Positions 9,434-17,752 of a DNA stretch of 64,000 nt are shown here, piece by piece (position 1 is the stretch's first letter; every line of letters begins with the position of its first letter). Made by a program: the position numbers and the translations under genes. Below the pieces are notes generated by a model. It did not search any database, had not been told where the DNA came from, and worked only from the letters and a program-made list of their open reading frames with translations. The stretch lies in NCBI RefSeq assembly GCF_019510245.1, contig NZ_JAEKKT010000131.1, positions 17,932-81,931 on the forward strand. Reading direction: 5' to 3'. The stretch comes from Streptomyces sp. (GTDB lineage Bacteria > Actinomycetota > Actinomycetes > Streptomycetales > Streptomycetaceae).

Positions 9434-10786
9434 TCAGCCCCTGGCCAGGATGCCGTCGATCTTGTCGTTGGCGTCCTTGAGGAGCTGGTCGATGTCGGCG
9501 TCCTTCTTGGTGAGGACCGCGGAGACGGTGCCGTCGAGGACGGAGTAGATCTGCTGGGCGTCCGGCGGCTCGATCTTCATCTGCAGCGACTGGTTGCCGT
9601 CCAGGAACGCCTGGTAGTTCTCCACCGGCACGTTGGCGTTGGCCTTCTTGACCGCCTGGTCCTTGGCGTCGGCGGCGCCGGTGAACAGGCGCGGCTCGGG
9701 CAGGCCGACGGGCGCGTTGTTCTTCTTGGCGCGGGCGTAGTCGCCGAGGAAGCCGTCACCGGGCGTGAGGAACATGGAGTCGAGCCACTTGAGGCCGGCC
9801 CGGATCTGGGCGGGGGTGTCCTTCTTGTTGAACATGTAGCCGTCGCCGCCGATGAGCGTGCCCTTGCCGCCGGGCATCGGGCCGAGGGCGAGGTCCTTGT
9901 AGTTGCCGCCCTTCTCCTTCACCAGGATCGGGATGTTGTCCGGCGCCGAGAGGTACATCCCGAGCTTGCCGGAACCCATCATCTGCTGCACGTCGTTGAT
10001 GATCAGCAGCTGCTTGCTGCCCATCGAGTCGTCGCTCCAGCGCATGTCGTGCAGGTTCTGCAGGACCGCGTGGCCCTCGGGGGTGTCGACGGTCGCCGAC
10101 CTGCCGTCGGCCGACACCACGTCCCCGCCCTGTGAGTACATCTCCGCGGTGAAGTGCCAGCCGCCCTGGTTCTGGGCGCTGTAGTCGGCGTACCCGACGG
10201 TCCCGTTGCCGAGCGCGGCGATCTTCCTGGCGTCGGCGCGGACCTCGTCCCAGGTCGTCGGCGGCTTGTCGGGGTCGAGGCCGGCCTGCTGGAAGAGCTT
10301 GCGGTTGTAGATCAGGCCCATCGAGTAGCCGGTGCGCGGGATGCCGTAGACCTTGCCGTCGACGGTGTAGATGTCCCGCAGCTGCTTCTGGATGGTGTCG
10401 TAGCTCTTCAAGTCCTTGAGGTACGGCGTGAGGTCGGCCGCCTGGTTGATGTCCACGACGTGCCTGGCGTCGGTGAAGTACGTGTAGAACACGTCCTCCA
10501 TCTGGCCCCCGGCGAGTTTGGCGTCGAAGGTCTTCGGGTCCTGGCAGGGGAACGCGTCGTGCGCGACGACGTCGATGTCCGGGTTCTTCTTCTCGAAGGC
10601 GGCGATGTCCTGCTCGAAGAAGGACCGGTCGACCTTGGCGCTCTTCGGCGGCTCGCAGTTGACGGTGATGCGTGTCCTGCCGCTGCCCGCGTCGTCGTCG
10701 CCCGACCCGCAGGCCGTGGCGGAGAGCGCGAGTGAGGAACAGACGCCGAACGCGACGAGAGCACGGCGGAACCCGGTGCTGGACAT
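9434..10786 (-). CDS. Sugar-binding lipoprotein of the alpha-glucan importer
   Basis: A 450-aa extracellular solute-binding protein family 1 member. The signal peptide ends at lipobox Cys 26 (SATAC). The body (GLIYNRKLFQQAGLDPDKPP and similar) is typical of CUT1 oligosaccharide binders. ATG 10786 is preferred over an upstream in-frame ATG (10852) because GGGGGG lies 8 nt upstream and the signal peptide starts here. It heads the importer-glucosidase-glucanase operon just downstream of the LacI-type gene. It is not a close match to the S. coelicolor MalE sequence as I remember it, so the ligand may be a nigero- or isomalto-oligosaccharide. Confidence 0.87.
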   Translation of the reverse strand: MSSTGFRRALVAFGVCSSLALSATACGSGDDDAGSGRTRITVNCEPPKSAKVDRSFFEQDIAAFEKKNPDIDVVAHDAFPCQDPKTFDAKLAGGQMEDVFYTYFTDARHVVDINQAADLTPYLKDLKSYDTIQKQLRDIYTVDGKVYGIPRTGYSMGLIYNRKLFQQAGLDPDKPPTTWDEVRADARKIAALGNGTVGYADYSAQNQGGWHFTAEMYSQGGDVVSADGRSATVDTPEGHAVLQNLHDMRWSDDSMGSKQLLIINDVQQMMGSGKLGMYLSAPDNIPILVKEKGGNYKDLALGPMPGGKGTLIGGDGYMFNKKDTPAQIRAGLKWLDSMFLTPGDGFLGDYARAKKNNAPVGLPEPRLFTGAADAKDQAVKKANANVPVENYQAFLDGNQSLQMKIEPPDAQQIYSVLDGTVSAVLTKKDADIDQLLKDANDKIDGILARG

Positions 10787-10927
10787 CGGTGGACCCCCCA
10801 GAACAGGAGCAGTTGGGCGCCGCACCGGGACCGGTGGGCGCCGCACACTCAAGCACCGGCAGCACCGCCGCGCAAGATGTCACGCAGAATCTGTAATTAT
10901 TCGACAGTGGATGGGATCTACCGGGCC

Positions 10928-11923
10928 TCAGCCTTTCGGCGCTTGCGCGGTCGACCCCCGGACGACCAGCTCGGGCTCGAACAGCAGCTCCTCCGCCGGC
11001 ACGACGGTGCCGCCGATCTGCGCGTTGAGCAGCTCGACGGCGGCCCTGCCCATGGCCTCGATGGGCTGGCGGACGGTGGTGAGCGGGGGCTCGGTGCAGT
11101 TCATGAACGCCGAGTCGTCGTAGCCCACGACCGAGACCCGGGCGGGCACCTCGTACCCCTTGCGGCGCGCCGCGCGGACGGCGCCCAGGGCGAGGGGGTC
11201 GCTGGCGCAGATGATGCCGGTGACGCCCCGGTCGATGAGCCGGGCCGCGGCCGCGCGGCCGCCCTCGATGGAGAAGATCGCACGGGCCACGAACTCGTCG
11301 GGCACGCCGCCGACGGCCCGCGCCGCCGCCAGCTTGCGGGCCGAGGGGACGTGGTCGCCGGGGCCGAGGACCAAGCCGATGCGCTCGTGCCCCAGGGAGG
11401 CGAGGTGCCGCCAGGCCTGCTCGACGGCGACGGCGTCGTCGCAGGAGACGCCCGGGAAGCCGAGGTGCTCGATGGCCGCGTTGACCAGCACCACCGGGAT
11501 GTTGCGGTCGGCGAGCAGCCGGTAGTGGTCGTGCGGCGCCTCGGCCTGGGCGTAGAGCCCGCCGGCGAACACCACGCCGGAGACCTGCTGTTGCAGCAGC
11601 AGCTCCACGTAGTCCGCCTCGGAGACCCCGCCCTTGGTCTGCGTGCACAGCACGGGCGTGAGGCCGAGCTGGGCCAGGGCGCCGCCGATGACCTCGGCGA
11701 ACGCCGGGAAGATGGGGTTCTGGAGCTCGGGCAGGACCAGACCGACGAGCCGGGCGCGTTCACCGCGCAGCTGGGTGGGGCGTTCGTACCCGAGCACGTC
11801 GAGGGCCGAGAGCACCGCCTGCCGGGTCGCCTCGGAGACCCCCGGCTTGCCGTTGAGCACCCGGCTGACCGTGGCCTCGCTGACCCCGACCTTCTTGGCT
11901 ACTTCCGCAAGTCGTCGCGTCAT
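10928..11923 (-). CDS. LacI-family regulator of the alpha-glucan cluster
   Basis: A 331-aa repressor. The N-terminal HTH (about residues 1-56) reads LAEVAKKVGVSEATVSRVLN with the hinge LSALDVLGYERP. The C-terminal periplasmic-binding-like domain should sense an imported sugar. It is encoded upstream of, and in the same direction as, the MalE-like gene, with 141 bp between them. A 21-bp palindrome lies directly upstream of its start, suggesting autoregulation. Confidence 0.92.
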   Translation of the reverse strand: MTRRLAEVAKKVGVSEATVSRVLNGKPGVSEATRQAVLSALDVLGYERPTQLRGERARLVGLVLPELQNPIFPAFAEVIGGALAQLGLTPVLCTQTKGGVSEADYVELLLQQQVSGVVFAGGLYAQAEAPHDHYRLLADRNIPVVLVNAAIEHLGFPGVSCDDAVAVEQAWRHLASLGHERIGLVLGPGDHVPSARKLAAARAVGGVPDEFVARAIFSIEGGRAAAARLIDRGVTGIICASDPLALGAVRAARRKGYEVPARVSVVGYDDSAFMNCTEPPLTTVRQPIEAMGRAAVELLNAQIGGTVVPAEELLFEPELVVRGSTAQAPKG

Positions 11924-11943
11924 GCACGCAAGAGTAGCGCAAT

Positions 11944-11964
11944 TTACGCAAGCCTTTTGCGTAA
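11944..11964. promoter_or_regulatory. LacI-type operator palindrome
   Basis: TTACGCAA-gcctt-TTGCGTAA is a perfect 8+8 inverted repeat starting 20 bp upstream of the LacI ATG. Additional CGCAA half-sites occur at 11927-11931 and 11938-11942. The position fits an autoregulatory operator. No equally good copy was seen in the MalE upstream region. Confidence 0.6.
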
Positions 11965-11980
11965 CGGCCTGGATGAAGGG

Positions 11981-12817
11981 TCAGACGCGGCTGGCGGTCG
12001 CCGTGTCGGCCGAAAGCCGTTGCGCGACGTAGATCGGGACGACGGACAGCAGCACGAGCACCGCCGCCACCACGTTCACCACCGGCGCCTGCTGCGGGCG
12101 GGTCATGTTGTCGAAGATCCACAGGGGCAGGGTCTGGACGCCCGGACCGGCGGTGAAGGTGGTGACCACGATCTCGTCGAAGGAGAGCGCGAAGGCGAGC
12201 AGCCCGCCCGCGAGCAGCGCCGAGCGCACCAGGGGGAAGGTGACGTCGGCGAAGGCGCGGAAGGTGTCGGCGCCCAGGTCGGCCGCCGCCTCCTCATAGC
12301 TGCCGGCGGTGCGGCGCAGCCGGGCGACGACGTTGTTGAAGACGATCACCACGCAGAAGGTGGCGTGCCCGACGACCACGGTGAACAGGCCGAGCCCGAC
12401 GCCGAGCGGCTCGAGGACCGTGCTGAAGGCCGAGTTGAGGGCGATGCCGGTGACGATGCCGGGCAGCGCGATCGGCAGCACGACCACGAAGGAGAGCGCG
12501 TCGCGGCCGAAGAAGCGGTACCGGGCGACCGCGAAGGCGATCAGCGTGCCGAGCACCAGGGCGATCGCAGTGGCACCGAGCCCGGCCCTGACGGAGGTCC
12601 ACAGGGCCTCGCGGGCGCCGGAGCTGTGCCAGGCGGCCGACCACCAGCGGGTGGTCAGGCCGGGCGGCGGCCAGCTCGCGCTGCGGTCCGGGTTGAGGGA
12701 GTTGACGAGGACCAGCAGCAACGGCACGTAGATCACGGCGAAGCCGAGGGCGGCGGCGAGGCGGAGGGCGACACGGGCGGGCCGGGAGAGTGTCATGTGT
12801 GACATGTGACATAGCAC
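11981..12817 (-). CDS. Polyamine-type ABC permease (PotC-like)
   Basis: A 278-aa permease with six predicted helices and the EAA loop EEAAADLGADTFRAFADVTF. It follows the PotB-like stop by 7 nt. ATG 12817 is taken as the start; in-frame ATGs at 12805 and 12796 are alternatives because the ribosome-binding site is weak. Family knowledge places it in spermidine/putrescine (or 2-aminoethylphosphonate) importers of the PotABCD type. Confidence 0.85.
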   Translation of the reverse strand: MLCHMSHMTLSRPARVALRLAAALGFAVIYVPLLLVLVNSLNPDRSASWPPPGLTTRWWSAAWHSSGAREALWTSVRAGLGATAIALVLGTLIAFAVARYRFFGRDALSFVVVLPIALPGIVTGIALNSAFSTVLEPLGVGLGLFTVVVGHATFCVVIVFNNVVARLRRTAGSYEEAAADLGADTFRAFADVTFPLVRSALLAGGLLAFALSFDEIVVTTFTAGPGVQTLPLWIFDNMTRPQQAPVVNVVAAVLVLLSVVPIYVAQRLSADTATASRV

Positions 12818-12824
12818 CCTGTTG

Positions 12825-13688
12825 TCAGAGGCTGCTCAACGCCCCCGTCCGCCGCATCGCCAGCAGGTACAGCACGATGACGACGACCGGGACGGTGGCG
12901 AGGGCGGCGGCCATGGGCAGGTTGAGTTCGATGTTGGCGTAGACGAGGTTGCCGATGAGCTGGGTCTTGCCGCCGACGATCTGCACGGTGATGTAGTCGC
13001 CGAGGCTGAGCGAGAAGGTGAACACCGATCCGGCGGCGACCGACGGCAGCACCATCGGCAGCACCACGGACCGGAAGGTCCGCCCCGCCCGGGCGCCCAG
13101 GTCCGCCGAGGCGTCGAGGAGGGTCTCGGGCAGCTGCTCCAGCGCGGTGTGGATCGGCAGGATCATGTAGGGCAGCCACAGGTAGGTCAGAGTCAGCACG
13201 GTGGCCGGCAGTCCGAAGCCCGGCCCGCTCAGCCCGAACGGCTTCAGCAGCCAGTCGGCGAGCCCGCCCTCGGACAGGATCAGCCGCCACGCGTACACCT
13301 TGACCAGGTAACTCGCCCACAGCGGCGTGAGGATGGCGACCACGAGGAGCGGGCGCCGGCTCGGCTTGGCGATGCGGGCGGTGTAGAAGGCGACCGGGAA
13401 GGCGAGCACCGCGCACAGGGCGGTCACCGCGAGGGCGACGCCGACGCTGCGCAGGATCACCTGCCGGAACACCGGCGTCGTGAACAGCTCGTGGAAGTTG
13501 TCGGTCGACCAGACCTTGACGACCTCGGAGGTGAAGGAGTCCGTCGTCCAGAACGCGGAGACGAACAGCACGGCCAGTGAGCCGAGATAGAGCACCGCCA
13601 GCCACAGCAGCGGGGCGGTCAGCAGCAGCGCGAGGCGGAGCCGGGGGCGCCGGTGCAGCGCCCCCGCGGTCCGGGTGAGCAGGGCCAT
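12825..13688 (-). CDS. Polyamine-type ABC permease (PotB-like)
   Basis: A 287-aa permease with a long first helix near residue 25, five further predicted helices, and the EAA loop DASADLGARAGRTFRSVVLP. It sits 3 nt after the binding-protein gene and 7 nt before PotC. The order ATPase, binding protein, PotB, PotC differs from E. coli potABCD, where the binding protein is last. Confidence 0.87.
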   Translation of the reverse strand: MALLTRTAGALHRRPRLRLALLLTAPLLWLAVLYLGSLAVLFVSAFWTTDSFTSEVVKVWSTDNFHELFTTPVFRQVILRSVGVALAVTALCAVLAFPVAFYTARIAKPSRRPLLVVAILTPLWASYLVKVYAWRLILSEGGLADWLLKPFGLSGPGFGLPATVLTLTYLWLPYMILPIHTALEQLPETLLDASADLGARAGRTFRSVVLPMVLPSVAAGSVFTFSLSLGDYITVQIVGGKTQLIGNLVYANIELNLPMAAALATVPVVVIVLYLLAMRRTGALSSL

Positions 13689-13691
13689 GGG

Positions 13692-14882
13692 TCAGCCCTT
13701 GATCTCGGTCCAGGCCTGTACCCACTTGGCGTACGGCACGCACGTGACGTCGGTGCGGCCGTCCAGGCACTGCTCGATGGGCGTGTTCCAGAAGGCGATG
13801 TTCTTCCAGTAGCTCTCGTCGGCCGCGTGGTAGGTCGTGCAGAAGTTCTTGTCGCTGGTCAGGGCGCAGGCCTTGGCGTTGGCGGGGGCCTCGCCGAAGT
13901 ACTCGGCGACCTCGGCGTTGACCTTCGGGGAGACGATCCAGTTCAGCCATTTGTAGGCGCAGTTGGGGTGCTTGGCCTTGGCGGAGACCATCCAGGTGTC
14001 GGACCAGCCGGTGGAGCCCTCCTTGGGCACGAAGGCCTTCACCTTGGCGCCCTCGCCGGCGGCCAGGTTGGCGATGACCTGCCAGCTGGTGCCGATGACG
14101 GAGTCGCCGCTCTTGAAGGCGGAGATCTCCTTGAGGTAGTCGCTCCAGTACTCGCCGATGTCCGCGTTCTGCTTCTTCAGCAGGGCCACGGCCGCGTCGA
14201 ACTGCTTCTGGTCGAGCGCGTAGGGGTCCTTGATCTTCAGCTCGGGCTTGGTGGCCTTGAGGTACAGGGCCGCGTCGGCGATGTAGATCGGCGAGTCGTA
14301 GGCGGTGACATGGCCCTTGTACGCGCCGGCGTCGTCGAAGACGGCCGACCAGGAGGTGGGCGCGGGGCTGACCTTCTGGGTGTTGTACATCAGCAGGTTG
14401 GCGCCGCGGCCGTGCGGGATGCCGTACATCTGGCCCTTGACCGAGTTCCAGGCACCGTTCTTCAGGCCGCTGAAGACGTCCTTGTAGTTCGGAACGAGCT
14501 TGGTGTTGACCGGGGCCGCGTCGCCGGAGGCGATCAGGCGCAGGGAGGCGTCGCCGGAGGCGGAGACGGCGTCGTACTGGCCGGTCTTCATCAGTTTGAC
14601 CATCTCGTCGGAGCTCGCGGCGACCTTGGAGTTGACCTGGCAACCGGTCTGCTTCTCGAAGTCGGTGACCCAGTCCACCTTGGGGTCGTCGGAGCCGTCC
14701 TCGACGTAGCCGGCCCAGGCGATCAGGTTCACCTGGCCCTCGGACCTGCCGAGTTCGGCCAGGGGCTTGAGGTCGGGCGGGTTGAGGCCGGTCGAGGAGC
14801 CGGAGCCGGAGGAGCCGCAGGCGGTGGCGGCCAGCAGCAGCGCGGCGAAGGCGGCCGCGGTGAGGGGACGGGTGAGGCGCAC
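13692..14882 (-). CDS. Polyamine-type substrate-binding lipoprotein (PotD-like)
   Basis: A 396-aa lipoprotein; the lipobox Cys is residue 22 (LAATAC). The body (VNLIAWAGYVEDGS, DFEKQTGCQVNSKVAASSDE) is characteristic of PotD/PotF-type binding proteins. It also contains several extra cysteines near the C-terminus (HPNCAYKW, ACALTSDKNFCTTYH, QCLDGRTDVTC), suggesting disulfides in the extracytoplasmic protein. The ligand is probably a polyamine or related cation. Confidence 0.87.
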   Translation of the reverse strand: MRLTRPLTAAAFAALLLAATACGSSGSGSSTGLNPPDLKPLAELGRSEGQVNLIAWAGYVEDGSDDPKVDWVTDFEKQTGCQVNSKVAASSDEMVKLMKTGQYDAVSASGDASLRLIASGDAAPVNTKLVPNYKDVFSGLKNGAWNSVKGQMYGIPHGRGANLLMYNTQKVSPAPTSWSAVFDDAGAYKGHVTAYDSPIYIADAALYLKATKPELKIKDPYALDQKQFDAAVALLKKQNADIGEYWSDYLKEISAFKSGDSVIGTSWQVIANLAAGEGAKVKAFVPKEGSTGWSDTWMVSAKAKHPNCAYKWLNWIVSPKVNAEVAEYFGEAPANAKACALTSDKNFCTTYHAADESYWKNIAFWNTPIEQCLDGRTDVTCVPYAKWVQAWTEIKG

Positions 14883-14943
14883 GGCGTACTCCAGACGTGA
14901 GGGACGGCGGATCCGGACGTGAGGGGACGGCGGGTCGGGCGGG

Positions 14944-15975
14944 TCAGTCGGGGACGCGGACGGTGTGCCGGCGCGGCCAGCGCAGCCGGACGCGGGTGCC
15001 GCGGTAGGCGGTGACGTCCTCGGCGGAGGTGTCGAGGTTCTGCTGGAGCGCGGTGAGGCGGCCGCCGCCGTCCAGGTCGACCAGGAAGCGGGTGGCGTCG
15101 CCGAGGTAGACCACCTCGGCGACGGTGCCGTGCGCGGTGACCTGCCCTTCCGGGTCCGGGTCGGCGGTCTCGCCGAGGACCCGGATCTTCTCCGGGCGGA
15201 CGCTGTGGGTGCCGCTCTCGCCGAGCACGCGCAGCGCGGTCTCGCCGGTGAGCAGGTTGGAGGTGCCGACGAAGGAGGCGACGAACGAGGTCTCGGGGCG
15301 TTCGTAGATCTCGGCGGGGGTGCCGACCTGTTCGATGCGGCCCTGGTGGAAGACGGCGACGCGGTCGCTCATCGTCAGGGCCTCCTCCTGGTCGTGGGTG
15401 ACGAAGACGAAGGTGATGCCGACCTCGCGCTGCAGGGCCTTGAGTTCGATCTGCATCTGCTCGCGGAGTTTCAGGTCGAGGGCGCCGAGGGGCTCGTCCA
15501 GGAGCAGCACACGAGGGCGTCCGACGAGGGCGCGGGCGAGGGCGACGCGCTGGCGCTGGCCGCCGGAGAGCTGGGAGGGGCGCCGGGTGCCGTAGCCGTC
15601 GAGGCGGACCTCGGCGAGGGCCTTGCGGGCGCGGACCAGGCGTTCGGCCTTGTGGACGCCGCGGACCTTGAGGGAGTAGGCGACGTTCTGCTCGACGCTC
15701 ATGTGCGGGAACAGGGCGTAGTCCTGGAAGACGGTGTGCACGTCGCGTTCGAAGGGGGCGCGGCGGGTGACGTCCTGCCCGGCCAGCTCGATCGTGCCCG
15801 AGGTGGGCGTCTCGAAGCCGGCGATCAGGCGCAGCACGGTGGTCTTGCCGGAGCCGGAGGGGCCGAGCATCGAGAAGAACTCGCCGTCCCGGATCTCCAG
15901 GTCGACCCCGGCCACGGCGCTCGTGTCGCCGAACGACTTCCGCAGATCCCGCAACCGGATCGCGCTGGCCTCCAT
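14944..15975 (-). CDS. Polyamine-type ABC transporter ATPase (PotA-like)
   Basis: A 343-aa ATPase from ATG 15975: Walker [10 protein letters not shown] (residues 38-46), signature LSGGQRQR, Walker [14 protein letters not shown]-loop THDQEE, and a C-terminal TOBE domain. The frame is open to an ATG at 16038 (21 more residues), but AGAGAGG precedes the inner ATG and homology starts there. It is first in the minus-strand operon, divergent from the GntR gene, with 61 nt to the binding-protein gene. Confidence 0.88.
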   Translation of the reverse strand: MEASAIRLRDLRKSFGDTSAVAGVDLEIRDGEFFSMLGPSGSGKTTVLRLIAGFETPTSGTIELAGQDVTRRAPFERDVHTVFQDYALFPHMSVEQNVAYSLKVRGVHKAERLVRARKALAEVRLDGYGTRRPSQLSGGQRQRVALARALVGRPRVLLLDEPLGALDLKLREQMQIELKALQREVGITFVFVTHDQEEALTMSDRVAVFHQGRIEQVGTPAEIYERPETSFVASFVGTSNLLTGETALRVLGESGTHSVRPEKIRVLGETADPDPEGQVTAHGTVAEVVYLGDATRFLVDLDGGGRLTALQQNLDTSAEDVTAYRGTRVRLRWPRRHTVRVPD

Positions 15976-16027
15976 GGGCGGGAACCTCTCTGCCGCTCTC
16001 GTGCGTTGCACCTGGTGATCGGAAAGA

Positions 16028-16039
16028 TATGAAGTCATA
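16028..16039. promoter_or_regulatory. Inverted repeat in the PotA/GntR divergent region
   Basis: TATGA-AG-TCATA lies between the two divergent genes in a locally AT-rich stretch. Its position suits a GntR operator controlling the polyamine-type operon, but the sequence is not the classical FadR half-site (GT-N3-AC). Confidence 0.35.
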
Positions 16040-16098
16040 GTTCACATCTCAAGACCCTTCCGAGGTAAAGGTTGGGTCAACGCATAGGGTGGTGGGCC

Positions 16099-16839
16099 GT
16101 GAGACAGCACCAGACCGTGGGCGGGGCCCGGAAGGCCGTCTTCGCCCCGGTGGACAGCGGGGCCCGGGTCGACGCCGTGGTCCGCCGGATCGGCGACGCC
16201 ATCGAGCTCGGGCTGCTCTCCGACGGGGAGCAGCTGCCCGGCGAGACCGAGCTGGCGGGACGGCTCGGGGTCTCCACGGTGACCCTGCGGGAGGCGCTGA
16301 TGGCCCTGCGCCAGCAGGGACTGGTCGTCACCCGCCGGGGCCGGGGCGGCGGCAGCTTCGTGTCCTCCCCGGAGGTGCCGGACCGGGAGCGGCTCACGCA
16401 GCGGCTGCGCGGCTGGAGCCCCGAGGAGCTGCGCGACCTCGGCGACCACTGGGCGGCCCTGTCCGGCACCGCCGCCGAGCTCGCGGCGCAGCGCACCGAG
16501 GACCACGACCTCGACCAGCTCCGCCGGACCACCGAGGAGCTGCGGTGGGCGCCGGACGCGGCGGCGCGCAGCCGGGTGTACGGCCGCTTCCACGTGGAGC
16601 TGGCCGCCGCCGCCCAGTCGGCCCGGCTCACCCGGGAACAGGTCGCGCTGCAGGCGGAGGTCGGGGCGCTGCTGTGCCTTGTGCTCGGGGACGACGAATA
16701 TCGTGAAGAGGTGGCGGACCGTCACCGGTCCGTGATCTCGGCCGTGCAGGATGGGGCGCACACATCGGCCAGGGAGCTGGCCGAGCGGTGCGTACGGGGC
16801 TCGACGGCGCGGCTCATCGCCCTGCGGCTGGCCCTGTAG
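16099..16839 (+). CDS. GntR/FadR-family transcriptional regulator
   Basis: A 246-aa regulator. The winged HTH is at about residues 20-90 (DAIELGLLSDGEQLPGETEL, VSTVTLREALMALRQQGLV), followed by an all-helical FCD ligand domain with metal-binding-type residues (HVELAAAA, DRHRSVISAV). GTG 16099 is preferred; the frame extends to a TTG at 16072. It is divergent from the PotA-like gene and upstream of the Cache-domain gene, and is probably the repressor of the importer. Confidence 0.88.
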   Translation: MRQHQTVGGARKAVFAPVDSGARVDAVVRRIGDAIELGLLSDGEQLPGETELAGRLGVSTVTLREALMALRQQGLVVTRRGRGGGSFVSSPEVPDRERLTQRLRGWSPEELRDLGDHWAALSGTAAELAAQRTEDHDLDQLRRTTEELRWAPDAAARSRVYGRFHVELAAAAQSARLTREQVALQAEVGALLCLVLGDDEYREEVADRHRSVISAVQDGAHTSARELAERCVRGSTARLIALRLAL

Positions 16840-16877
16840 CCGCGCCGCGCCCGCTCCCCCGTCCGCCGGAGGGCACC

Positions 16878-17657
16878 ATGAGCCGCGGCACCGTCCCCTC
16901 CGGTCCGGCGGCGGCCACGCTCGACGCCGCCGAGGAGTACGTGGCCGCGCGGGTCGGCCACGCCCTGGAGGCGGTGTTCGACGCCGTCGCGGCCACCCGT
17001 GCCGACACGGCCGCGCTGCTGGCCCGGGTGGCCGCCGAGGGCCGCCGGCCGGTGACCGCGGACCTGGCCGCGCTCCGCCCCGGGCTCCATCTGCGCCTCG
17101 CCCGGCAGGAGTTGGTCTCCGGTGTCGGGTTCGTGGCCGCGCCCGGGGTGCTGGCCGACGTGCCGGCATGGCTGGAGTGGTGGCAGAGCGACGCCTCCGG
17201 GGACGTACGGCCGCTCCTCCTCGACCTGGACCCGCGCACCTCCGCCTACTCGGACTACACGCACTGGGACTGGTTCGCGCTGCCCCGGGAGACCGGGCGG
17301 CGGGCGGTGGCCGGGCCGTACGTGGACTACCTCTGCTCGGACGAGTACAGCCTCACGCTGTCCGCGCCGGTGGAGGTGGGCGGCCGGTTCCTGGGCGTGG
17401 CCGCGGCCGACGTGTACCTGCGGCACTTCGAGGCGGCCGCGCTGCCGCTGCTGCGCGAGCTGCCCGGACCCGCGCGGCTGGTCAACGCCCGCGGCCGGGT
17501 GGCGGCGTCGGCGGACCCGGCGCAGCTGGCCGGTTCGCTGGCCAAGGGGCCGGACTTCGCGGCGGTCCTGGAGAGCGGGCGGGCGGGCACGTTCGGCGGG
17601 CTGCGGCTGGTGCCGTGCCGGGGCGTGCCGCTGGTCCTGGTGGTGGCGGGCGGATGA
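16878..17657 (+). CDS. Soluble Cache (PDC-like) sensor-domain protein
   Basis: A 259-aa protein with no signal peptide or membrane segment. It contains a Cache/PDC fold signature: WFALPRETGRRAVAGPYVDY followed by YSLTLSAPVEVGGRFLGVAA. Such domains normally sit outside the membrane on chemoreceptors and histidine kinases and bind amino acids, amines or carboxylates. ATG 16878 has a GGAGGG RBS; the frame is open further upstream into the GntR gene. It follows the GntR gene by 38 nt, so it probably forms a ligand-sensing or buffering pair with it. The 95 bp after it, before the convergent gene, hold only GC-rich hairpin potential. Confidence 0.75.
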   Translation: MSRGTVPSGPAAATLDAAEEYVAARVGHALEAVFDAVAATRADTAALLARVAAEGRRPVTADLAALRPGLHLRLARQELVSGVGFVAAPGVLADVPAWLEWWQSDASGDVRPLLLDLDPRTSAYSDYTHWDWFALPRETGRRAVAGPYVDYLCSDEYSLTLSAPVEVGGRFLGVAAADVYLRHFEAAALPLLRELPGPARLVNARGRVAASADPAQLAGSLAKGPDFAAVLESGRAGTFGGLRLVPCRGVPLVLVVAGG

Positions 17658-17752
17658 GGCGGCGCCGGGACGCGGCGAGGCGGGGCCGGGCGAGGGCCGG
17701 CGCCGGCGTCCGGCCCGGCGCCGTCGGCGACCTGAACGCCGACGGTGCCGGG

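Noticed and set aside
17658..17752. Multiple GC-rich inverted repeats between convergent genes
   Set aside because: The region is almost pure G/C, so many stems are possible; no single clean terminator could be picked.
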